Shown here: one piece after another, positions 18,750 to 25,599 of the stretch
Layout: every line of letters starts with the position of its first letter
Numbering within the stretch: position 1 is the first letter of the stretch
Source of the DNA: Planctomycetota bacterium
Lineage (GTDB): Bacteria; Planctomycetota; Planctomycetia; Pirellulales; Pirellulaceae
Assembly: GCA_016872775.1 (NCBI GenBank)
Contig: VGZA01000046.1
Location: forward strand, 1 to 46,806
Reading direction: 5' to 3'
DNA length: 46,806 bases
Translations under genes and position numbers: made by a program
The notes under the pieces: generated by a model
Told to the model about the DNA's origin: nothing
Seen by the model: the letters and a program-made list of their open reading frames with translations, nothing else
Database searches by the model: none

Positions 18750-19371
18750 GGATTAGATTCCGATTCGATGAAACGTCCCGAGCCAACTCCCCGCGTCGCG
18801 GAGATCGCCGCGTATTCAGCCCGCGATGCTCCCACGCGATACAAATCTAGCTCACGGAATGTCGAATTCCTGCATCAAGTTCGCTGTACGACAATAATTC
18901 CGTCTCTGAAAACCAACATCCGTGACGCGGAAAATCAGCAGGCCAGGTTGTGCCGAAAAGCCCCTTGATTTTTGCCGCCCTTTGATTTGACACCTCGGGA
19001 ATGCGGCATAGGTTTCCTCTGTACGGCACGAATGATTGTGGCCTCACATCCTCGAGAAAGGCAAACTGGTCGCAAGGCCAGGGCGCAAAGTCCTTGGGCC
19101 AGATGTCACTCGCCGCGCTATGCGTCGAGCGGCAGATCGGTAGCCGGACTGCCGAAAGGATGTGGTTCCAGCGGTTGCGAAACTGGCTGTGGATCACCCG
19201 GGGGAAGGAAGCAGAGGAGTCAGGGACAACGTTCGCGCGACAGGTTCGAGCCAGGATGGCGGACCGCGATTACTTGGTGTGACCGCGGAATTGGACCAGG
19301 TCAAGTGATCTGTCGGTGCTCGTTTTCGGCCGGGAAACGCCGGGGACAACCGCGAATTGTTGGAGGAATCT
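18750..19371 (+). other. Divergent intergenic region and long 5' leader of flp
   Basis: These 622 bases separate the reverse-strand membrane protein from flp. The central part (19045-19164) is the riboswitch described separately. The left part (18750-19044) shows no gene and no promoter I can name with confidence. The right part (19165-19371) has no gene, T-tract or intrinsic terminator. It ends in the strong ribosome binding site GGAGG at 19362-19366, 5 nt before the flp ATG. Confidence 0.6.
19045..19164 (+). promoter_or_regulatory. Cyclic-di-GMP class I (GEMM-I) riboswitch aptamer upstream of flp
   Basis: The sequence follows the GEMM-I layout. Closing stem P1 is CACATCC (19045-19051) with GGATGTG (19158-19164), seven perfect pairs. 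GGCAAAC at 19060-19066 leads into a six-pair hairpin, CTGGTC/GGCCAG, capped by a GCAA (GNRA) tetraloop. Next comes the receptor-like GGCGCAAAGTCC (19082-19093). AGTCC (19089-19093) pairs with GGACT (19146-19150), the equivalent of AGCC/GGGU in the known Vibrio Vc2 aptamer, so covariation is visible. GGTAGCCGG...TGCCG (19139-19154) matches the conserved 3' half. Known class members bind c-di-GMP and control motility, pilus and surface genes. The 207 nt between aptamer and ATG hold no T-tract, so translational or distal control is more likely than a simple terminator switch. Confidence 0.85.
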
Positions 19372-19548
19372 ATGAATTCTCTTGCTTCGAAAGTGCGTCG
19401 TTTCCTCGTGTCCGAGGACGGCCCAACCGCAGTCGAATACGCTGTGATGTTGGCGCTGATTATCGTGGTGTGCCTCGCCGCCATCACGGCGATCGGTACG
19501 CGAGCCAGCTCGACGTTCAATAACGTCGCGAACCAGATGGGCAGTTAG
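19372..19548 (+). CDS. flp: Flp-type (type IVb) major pilin
   Basis: This 58-aa prepilin is the structural subunit of the Tad pilus. A short basic leader MNSLASKVRRFLVSEDG ends at G17. The mature protein begins PTAVEYAVMLALI with the diagnostic Glu at +5 and Tyr at +6 (E22, Y23), followed by the hydrophobic assembly helix to about residue 42 and a short polar tail. The start at 19372 follows a TGGAGGA site 5 nt away; an upstream in-frame codon is unnecessary. It would be cleaved by the peptidase encoded at 19926. A c-di-GMP riboswitch lies in its leader, and a strong terminator follows 43 bp after the stop, so it forms its own transcription unit, as expected for the most abundant Tad component. 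Confidence 0.95.
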   Translation: MNSLASKVRRFLVSEDGPTAVEYAVMLALIIVVCLAAITAIGTRASSTFNNVANQMGS

Positions 19549-19591
19549 TCGTCAACCGTCGAAATCGCATCACGACAATTCGACAGGATAT

Positions 19592-19629
19592 CCCCGCTCG
19601 ATCGTGAGATCGGGCGGGGTTGTTTTTTT
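19592..19629 (+). terminator. Rho-independent terminator after flp
   Basis: Twelve-pair stem CCCCGCTCGATC (19592-19603) with GATCGGGCGGGG (19608-19619), one T-G wobble, loop GTGA, followed by TTG and seven T residues. The position fits termination or attenuation between flp and the rest of the Tad genes. Confidence 0.93.
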
Positions 19630-19753
19630 ACCGTCCAAGGGCGGGAACCGGCCGATCCTTGTTTGATTCAACTTGCGCGTGACCTAGGGTTGGCATGAAG
19701 AGGACCGCGCAGCCCCGAACAAGTTCCGCCAGATCCTGTTAGGAGTTTGGTCG

Positions 19754-19867
19754 ATGATCATCTACCTGTCACCAGATACGATCGCAACTTGCCTGGAAAT
19801 CGCCTGTTACGTCAGCACGTCGTGTGCGGCGATCGGCAGTTTCCTGTTCCTGGGGCGGCCGTGGTAG
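19754..19867 (+). CDS. 37-aa small hydrophobic protein in the Tad locus
   Basis: ATG at 19754 sits 8 nt after a clean AGGAG (19741-19745), and the frame ends at TAG 19865-19867. The product starts MIIYLSPDTIATCLEIACYV and continues with a Ser/Cys/Ala stretch and a Gly-Ser-Phe-Leu-Phe-Leu segment, ending GRPW. Most of residues 10-34 form a single predicted membrane helix, with cysteines at positions 13, 18 and 24. It lies between the flp terminator and cpaA, 58 bp before the latter. Its size is below most annotation cut-offs. Role unknown; a small membrane partner of pilus biogenesis or a leader peptide for the downstream genes are both possible. Confidence 0.55.
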   Translation: MIIYLSPDTIATCLEIACYVSTSCAAIGSFLFLGRPW

Positions 19868-19925
19868 ATACCGGACCGATTTTTGGTACAAGCATCAGAA
19901 AAAAACAAATTGGGGAGTGGTATCG

Positions 19926-20489
19926 ATGGGCCAATTCGGTGAACTGAATAATCTCTGGACATCGCTGGCGATCTGGCTGGTGACGGTCGTGCTGGTCGTG
20001 GCCGCGGTCATCGACGGGCTGAAACTCAAAGTGCCAAACTGGCTGACCTTTCCGTTCATCGTCTCCGGCTGGATTTTCAGCCTCGCCAGTATGGGATTCG
20101 AAGGCTTGGGCTGGTCGATGCTCGGGACCGTCGTTGGACTCGCGCTGCTGCTGCCAGCCTATGCGATCGGCGGCATGGGAGCCGGCGATGTGAAGCTGCT
20201 GATGGGCGTTGGTGCCTGGGTCCATCCGACACTGACGTTCTACGGTTTCTGCGTCTCGGCGGTGGTCGGTGCGATTCTGGCGATCGGAATGGTCTTGTAC
20301 CGACGGAAGTGGAACAAACATTACGGACAGTTCTTCGGAATATTGACGGAGATGATGGTGATCAAGGATCCCAATCAACTGGCTGCGATCGCAGCCGAGC
20401 GGAAGAGTTCGATGATGTTGCTGCCCTACGGGATCCCGATCGCCATCGGAACAATTGCCTATTTTGCCTGGTGCGGCCTGCTGGTCTGA
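19926..20489 (+). CDS. cpaA: Prepilin peptidase CpaA/TadV (A24 family)
   Basis: This 187-aa inner-membrane aspartyl protease cleaves the Flp leader. The two catalytic aspartates are visible: D30 in AAVIDGLKLKVPN and D88 in the GxGD motif (GGMGAGDVKLLMG, 82-92). Six hydrophobic segments are spread through the protein. The N-terminal cysteine-rich methylase domain of PilD is absent, as is usual for CpaA/TadV. The start at 19926 (MGQFGELNN) has GGGGAGTGG 6 nt upstream. Between helices 4 and 6 lies a longer cytoplasmic stretch (KWNKHYGQFFGILTEMM, about 130-160), seen in planctomycete forms. Confidence 0.93.
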   Translation: MGQFGELNNLWTSLAIWLVTVVLVVAAVIDGLKLKVPNWLTFPFIVSGWIFSLASMGFEGLGWSMLGTVVGLALLLPAYAIGGMGAGDVKLLMGVGAWVHPTLTFYGFCVSAVVGAILAIGMVLYRRKWNKHYGQFFGILTEMMVIKDPNQLAAIAAERKSSMMLLPYGIPIAIGTIAYFAWCGLLV

Positions 20490-20804
20490 TCGCCGAAAGA
20501 CCGACGAGGCGGGCGTGGCGAATCAGGCAAACTGGCAAGACGGCAACGAGCGGGGCAAGTTTAGCGTTGACAAAACGCGGCTTGCACTACGTGTGACAGT
20601 TTTACCGAATAGTTCGACAAGGCGCAACGGCGAGTGATGCGCTCGATATTGCGCTCCGTGGCAGTGTAACGGCTGCGCCGGACGTACCGACCAGCCTCAG
20701 ATAAAGTGAATTGATTGCGGCAGGGGAAACCAGCAGAAGGCTAATTCGACGGCCAGCCTGGAACGGAGATCAGGCCGACCGCTCGAGCACACAGGGAAAA
20801 CCGT
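20490..20804 (+). other. Gap between cpaA and cpaB, no gene supported
   Basis: The 315 bases contain no credible gene. TTGACA at 20567-20572 could be a -35 element, but no good -10 box follows at 16-18 bp, so a promoter for cpaB is only a possibility. The length of the gap suggests that cpaB may begin a separate transcript. Confidence 0.35.
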
Positions 20805-22304
20805 ATGCGCGGCAAAACGCTGGTACTCATCGCAATCGCTGCTGGCTGTGGGTTGGTCGCCTCGATCGGCATCAGCCAGGTCATGGACCCCAACGCCGCG
20901 GCAAAAGTCGAGACGGAGAAGATCTACGTGGCACTGGCGGCAATCGACATCGGCAATCGCCTTACCGAGGCCAACGTGCGCATCGAGGCATGGCCGAAGG
21001 ACCGATTGCCAGTCGGCGCCATTACCAAATTTGAAGATTTGAAGGACAAATATCCGCGGCAGCGATTCTTCCCGGATGAGCCAATCCTGCAAGCCAAGAT
21101 CGGCGACAAACCGGGCACGGCCACGGACAAGATTCCCGAAGGTTACCGTGTGATTCCGGTCAAGGTCACCAGCGACGGAACCGTCATCGAATTGCTGTCG
21201 CCAGGCGATCGCATCGACGTGCTGGCGTTCTTCCGCAAGAACTCCGACATCCGCGCCACAGGCTGCAAGATCATCTTGCGGGACGTTCGCGTCTACTCGG
21301 TGGGCGCGGCGACGGAGCGAATTGTCGACGAGACCGGCAAGAGTTGCCAGGCACAAACCGTATCGCTGCTGGTAACGCCCAAACAGGCCCAGCGCGTGCT
21401 GATGGCGATGGAGCTTGGCCGGCTCCAGTTCACACTGCGAAACCAGACGGAAGCGGTCGAAACCGGCCCGGACGGCGAACAAGAGGATTTGGACTTCCAG
21501 GAATTCCTGTCGTCGCCCAGCGAGGTCGCGAGTCCCGATCATACGACAACCGAACCGCAACCCGCGGCCCAGGACTCGTTTGCGGACTGGCTGAAAAACC
21601 AGACCGCACAGTCGGCGAACAACCCGCCGATGTCGGTGCAAGCGACGGCGGCCGCCCCGGCCGCTCTCTGGGAAACGGTTGTGGTCACCGAGGGCGGTAT
21701 CGAGACGTACGAATGGGTTGACGAAAACGAACTACCGCGGAAAGGACCGGCCAAGGCGTCGAGCGGACTTTTGGTTGCCCGAGCCCGCGCCACGATCAAC
21801 CCGTTTCAGTTCATCGGCCAGAAGATCAATCTGGATGGGCTGCTGATTGGAGGCGGTTCGCTGGACTGGGAGAAGGGTTTCCGAGGACGAATGACACTCG
21901 TCGTCGCTTGGCAGAGCACCTGCGCGACGTGCCGCGCGGAACTGCCGCTGGTCAGCGGTCTGCTGGAACATTTCCAGGATCGCAACCTGACGGCGGTGGG
22001 GGTCTGCCTGGACCAGGACACCACCCAGGCAAGCAAATTCCTGTTCGATCGCAAGATCGGCTGGCCGACAATCACCGGCCCGGACGCCGAGAAATGGGTG
22101 GCCCGCCACGGGATCGGACAGGTACCGACGATCATGCTGCTGGATCGCGAAGGCAAGCTGCTGGCGATCGGCCATCATATCGTCGACTTGGTACCGCAGA
22201 TCGAACTCAGTGTACCGCAATCGGCGACTCCCGACGGTGGAGTCGGTTCGGAAACAAGTGGACCTCCGGAAGAGTCCGGACGACAGAGTGTAGCAGATCG
22301 GTAG
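20805..22304 (+). CDS. cpaB: Flp pilus assembly protein CpaB/RcpC fused to a TlpA/thioredoxin-like domain
   Basis: The product is 499 aa; ordinary CpaB/RcpC proteins are about 250-320 aa. Residues 1-25 are a signal or anchor helix. An SAF-type domain (about 40-105, VALAAIDIGNRLTEANVRIE) and the RcpC/CpaB domain (about 110-215, ELLSPGDRIDVLAFF) follow. After a Gln/Ser/Pro linker (220-290), residues about 335-468 read as a TlpA/ResA-type thioredoxin domain: FRGRMTLVVAWQSTCATCRAELP with the redox pair C373/C376, and QVPTIMLLDREGK with the expected cis-proline P441. The frame is unbroken, so this is a real fusion, not a read-through of two genes. CpaB acts with the CpaC secretin at the outer membrane. 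The extra domain suggests periplasmic disulfide chemistry or a scaffold role (inference). The start has an AGGGA site 8 nt upstream. Confidence 0.9.
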   Translation: MRGKTLVLIAIAAGCGLVASIGISQVMDPNAAAKVETEKIYVALAAIDIGNRLTEANVRIEAWPKDRLPVGAITKFEDLKDKYPRQRFFPDEPILQAKIGDKPGTATDKIPEGYRVIPVKVTSDGTVIELLSPGDRIDVLAFFRKNSDIRATGCKIILRDVRVYSVGAATERIVDETGKSCQAQTVSLLVTPKQAQRVLMAMELGRLQFTLRNQTEAVETGPDGEQEDLDFQEFLSSPSEVASPDHTTTEPQPAAQDSFADWLKNQTAQSANNPPMSVQATAAAPAALWETVVVTEGGIETYEWVDENELPRKGPAKASSGLLVARARATINPFQFIGQKINLDGLLIGGGSLDWEKGFRGRMTLVVAWQSTCATCRAELPLVSGLLEHFQDRNLTAVGVCLDQDTTQASKFLFDRKIGWPTITGPDAEKWVARHGIGQVPTIMLLDREGKLLAIGHHIVDLVPQIELSVPQSATPDGGVGSETSGPPEESGRQSVADR

Positions 22305-22422
22305 AACGCACGGTACTGTTGAAAAGGCGGCGGATGGAGATTGGTTTCCTCGATTCGCCCGCCTGACAAAATGCGAAGGGCAGCGACCAGGCCGCGGCCT
22401 CTCCTACTCAAGGATGACAGGG

Positions 22423-24156
22423 ATGGCTATTCGGAATTGGACCAGGATGGTCGCGGGACTGCTGCTGTGTGGCTTCGTGAGCTTGACCGCCAGGATCTCC
22501 GCCCAGGACAGCCGGCTGCCCTCGTCGACAACGTCGCGCGCTTCATCTCCCAATTTCCGCGTCGATGACTCCGTCGACCGCCTGGAGATGATTGTCCGCA
22601 CCAGCCGGATCCTCTCGATGGACTTCAAGGTCCCTCGGTTGCTGGTGAATAATACCGAAATTGTCAAAGTGACTCCCCTTTCACCCAACCAGATTCAGAT
22701 CTCGGCGCTCAAGCCCGGGGTCACGCAGCTTAACGTCTGGAACGAAGATGACCGGGTCATCTCGATCGATGTCGTTGTTTATGGCGACGCGCGGGAACTC
22801 GAGAACATGTTGAAGGTTCAGTTTCCGGAAGCCTCGCTGCGTGTGCAGCCACTGACCGCCAGCGTGATGATCTCGGGCTTTGTACCCGAGGCCGAAATGA
22901 TGTCGCGCATCATTGAAACGGCGAACGACTACTATCCGAAAGTGATCAATAACATGAGTGTGGGCGGATGCCAGAAAATCCTGCTGCACACGCGTGTGAT
23001 GGAAGTGTCGCGTACCAAACTCAGCAAACTTGGTTTTGACTGGTCGGCGATTGGTTCCGGTGGTGACTACGCGGTCCAGACCGCTTCGGGTCTGATCTCG
23101 GCATTCGGTTTCACTCCCGGTGGCGTCTCCACCGTGGCCGGGTCCGGCGGCGCGACGCTGCAATTCGGGCTGATTAACGGCAATAGCCAGTTTTTCGGCT
23201 TTATTGAAGCGCTGCGACAGAACAATCTTGTTCGCGTACTGGCCGAGCCGACCCTGGTCACGATCCACGGGAGACCCGCAACGTTCAATTCTGGTGGCGA
23301 ATTCCCGATCCTGGTTCCCCAGAGCCTGGGAACGGTTTCGATCCAGTACCGGCAGTACGGTACCCGCGTCGACTTCGTGCCGATCGTGCTGGGCCGGCAG
23401 ACCGTGCGACTGGAAGTTCGCCCCCAGGTCACCGAAATCGATCGTTCGACGGCGGTCAACATTAACAACATTGCCGTCCCCGGCTTGAAGACGCGCATGG
23501 TGGAGACGGGCGTGGAGATGCGAGTGGGGCAGACGCTGGCACTGGCCGGTCTGCTATCCGAGCGGGAAGAAACCGAAAACAAAGGCCTGCCATTCGTTTC
23601 GGAATTACCTTGGGTCGGCGCGCCGTTCCGTCGAACGCAGACGGTGAAGAACGAGGTGGAACTGTTGATCACGGTGACACCGGAATTCGCGGACGCCATG
23701 GACGCAGAGGAGGCACCGCCTTGTGGCCCCGGTCAATTCGCCACGGCGCCGGGCATTCCCGACCAGTATTTTCGCGGCTACATGGAAGTTCCGCGCTGCG
23801 AGGATTGCGAAGGAATTGCCGGCGGCTCGCGAGCGATGTCCGGCTACGGACCGGCACCGCGGGAGGCGGCACCGCACGCCGCGTCGGCACAGACGGCCAG
23901 GCGGTCCGGAGCTAACACGCCCACGCCCGCCAACCGCTCGGCGTCCTCGTCGGTGGGAGACCGCAACCGGCCCGCTGCCCAGCGTACTTCCCACAGCGGA
24001 AATGCCGCATCGAATCCTCCCGCTTACCAGCCGGCATCGTCGCGAAGAGCCCAGGCGGAAGCCGCACCTTCTGGGTCGCGCGGCAACAGCACCAGCGGGA
24101 AGATCTCCGACCGGGCAGGGCCGAAGATCATTGGCCCGCAGGGTTACGATGAATAA
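22423..24156 (+). CDS. cpaC: Tad/Flp pilus secretin CpaC/RcpA
   Basis: This 577-aa outer-membrane secretin forms the channel for the Flp pilus. It has a signal peptide (about 1-28), the pilus-assembly N-terminal domain (about 50-125, VPRLLVNNTEIVKVTPLSPN), a BON-like region (about 125-185), and the secretin core (about 190-425) with VLAEPTLVTIHGRPATFNSGG and the terminal LPWVGAPFRRTQTVKNEVELLITVTP typical of the family. The last 150 residues are an unusual Pro/Ala/Ser/Arg-rich tail, preceded by CGPGQ and CEDCEG cysteines. ATG at 22423 has AAGGA 8 nt upstream and is preferred to ATG 22414, which lies inside that site. It probably works with CpaB encoded directly upstream. Confidence 0.93.
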   Translation: MAIRNWTRMVAGLLLCGFVSLTARISAQDSRLPSSTTSRASSPNFRVDDSVDRLEMIVRTSRILSMDFKVPRLLVNNTEIVKVTPLSPNQIQISALKPGVTQLNVWNEDDRVISIDVVVYGDARELENMLKVQFPEASLRVQPLTASVMISGFVPEAEMMSRIIETANDYYPKVINNMSVGGCQKILLHTRVMEVSRTKLSKLGFDWSAIGSGGDYAVQTASGLISAFGFTPGGVSTVAGSGGATLQFGLINGNSQFFGFIEALRQNNLVRVLAEPTLVTIHGRPATFNSGGEFPILVPQSLGTVSIQYRQYGTRVDFVPIVLGRQTVRLEVRPQVTEIDRSTAVNINNIAVPGLKTRMVETGVEMRVGQTLALAGLLSEREETENKGLPFVSELPWVGAPFRRTQTVKNEVELLITVTPEFADAMDAEEAPPCGPGQFATAPGIPDQYFRGYMEVPRCEDCEGIAGGSRAMSGYGPAPREAAPHAASAQTARRSGANTPTPANRSASSSVGDRNRPAAQRTSHSGNAASNPPAYQPASSRRAQAEAAPSGSRGNSTSGKISDRAGPKIIGPQGYDE

Positions 24157-24198
24157 TCCGTTCAGCAGCACCGAGCAGACAGCAGGGACTTCGCCGAA

Positions 24199-25410
24199 AT
24201 GAGCAACGTACTGCGACTTGTAATCGTGGATCCCAACGACTCGTCTCGAGAACATCTCAAGGCGATGTTGTTGAGCATGGAAATCGTCTGGCTGGAGGCC
24301 GAGTGTTCGCGTTACGAATTTTTCGCGGATGTCGTGGGCCAGACCCACCCCGATCTGGGAATCGTCAACGTCGACTCCGATACCCGCAAGGCAATCCAGT
24401 TGATCGAGAACCTGCGGGCCTCGTCGCCGGAATGCGCGATCCTGATCGTGAGCGACTCGAGCGACGGCCAGTTAATTCTGCAAGCGATACGGGCCGGGGC
24501 CAAGGAATTCCTGTCAGCGCCGATCAAGGTCGAGGACCTGTCGAGCGCCCTGGAACGAATCTCGATCGTGCGATTTGGTCGCGGAGAGGGCAAGTCGCGC
24601 GGCTGCAACGTCATCGCTGTCGCCGGGACGACCGGAGGTGTTGGCTCCACCAGCGTCGCGGTCAACCTGGCCAACTTCCTGGCATCGACCGCCGCGAACT
24701 CCGTCGCCCTGATCGACCTCGATCTGGCACTGGGAGACGCCGATGTGCTGCTCGATACGATCCCCGATTACACGATCGTCGACGTGGCCCAGAATGTGGC
24801 GCGCCTCGATATCAATCTGCTCAAACGCTCGCTGACCAAGCATGTGTCGGGACTCTACCTGCTGCCGCGCCCGATCCAGCTGCAGGATTCGCAATTGATC
24901 ACCCCCGATGACCTGCAACGGGTGTTCTCGCTGCTGCGGGCTACCTTCTCCCATCTGGTCATCGACACTTCCAAAGGCTATAGCCCGCTCGATATGGTCG
25001 CAATCAGTTCGGCCACCAATGTGCTGCTGCTCACACAGCTCGACCTGCCCTGCCTGCGGAACGCCTTGCGGCTGCTGATGTCGTTTGATGAAATTGAGGG
25101 GCTCAAGGAAAAGGTCAAAGTCATTATCAATCGCGTCGGATTGGATGACGGCCAGATCAGCCTGAAAAAGGCCCAGGAAACGATCGGCCGCGAGATCTTC
25201 TGGCAACTGCCCAATGACTATCGAACGATGGTCGAGGCACGAAACAACGGAGTTCCCTTGCTCGAACAGGCTCCCCGCTCGGCGCTGACCCAGTCGATCA
25301 TGGGACTGTCCAACGCTCTCTCCGGATCCAGCGGTACCGAGTCCGAAACGGCCGAGTCCCCTTCGAAAAGCTGGCTGCGATTCTGGCCGGCCAAGGCAAA
25401 ATCGAAGTAG
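24199..25410 (+). CDS. cpaE: Pilus localisation ATPase-like protein CpaE/TadZ
   Basis: The product is 403 aa. An N-terminal receiver-like domain (about 5-120, LVIVDPNDSSREHLKAML) precedes a ParA/MinD-type domain (about 135-370). The P-loop position reads GTTGGVGSTSVAVN (143-156): both lysines of the canonical deviant Walker A KGGxGK(T/S) are replaced (T145, S150). LIDLDLALGDADVLLD (171-186) is the conserved second motif. TadZ/CpaE proteins place the pilus machine at a cell site, and several are known to have atypical Walker A boxes, so weak or absent ATP hydrolysis is likely. The gene follows cpaC by 42 bp. Confidence 0.92.
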   Translation: MSNVLRLVIVDPNDSSREHLKAMLLSMEIVWLEAECSRYEFFADVVGQTHPDLGIVNVDSDTRKAIQLIENLRASSPECAILIVSDSSDGQLILQAIRAGAKEFLSAPIKVEDLSSALERISIVRFGRGEGKSRGCNVIAVAGTTGGVGSTSVAVNLANFLASTAANSVALIDLDLALGDADVLLDTIPDYTIVDVAQNVARLDINLLKRSLTKHVSGLYLLPRPIQLQDSQLITPDDLQRVFSLLRATFSHLVIDTSKGYSPLDMVAISSATNVLLLTQLDLPCLRNALRLLMSFDEIEGLKEKVKVIINRVGLDDGQISLKKAQETIGREIFWQLPNDYRTMVEARNNGVPLLEQAPRSALTQSIMGLSNALSGSSGTESETAESPSKSWLRFWPAKAKSK

Positions 25411-25599
25411 ACTCCCCGTTACCGGATCCCCGTTCCCCATTCCGACCGTCATCTTCGCCACGACCGTCCCTCTTGCTATCGGTCCGCCACACCCGGTCAG
25501 ATTCCGTCACCGCTCGCTCTTTTCGTGAGCTATGTTTTTTCGAGCGGGAGGGGTGTATCCCTGCTGGGCCTCCAAGGTCCTCTTTTTTCCCACGATACT

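Noticed and set aside
19022-19037. GGCACGAATGATTG as a sigma-54 promoter before flp
   Set aside because: The -24 GG is present, but the required GC at -12 spacing is absent, and the sequence lies directly against the riboswitch P1.
19240-19262. GGTTCGAGCC as the T-arm of a tRNA
   Set aside because: No acceptor, D-arm or anticodon stem can be placed around it.
19747-19947. A 66-codon frame overlapping the small ORF
   Set aside because: It is out of frame with the ribosome-binding-site-supported ATG 19754, is polar and motif-free, and overlaps the start of cpaA.
20567-20595. TTGACA as a promoter for cpaB
   Set aside because: The hexamer is perfect but no acceptable -10 element lies at the right distance; chance occurrence cannot be excluded.
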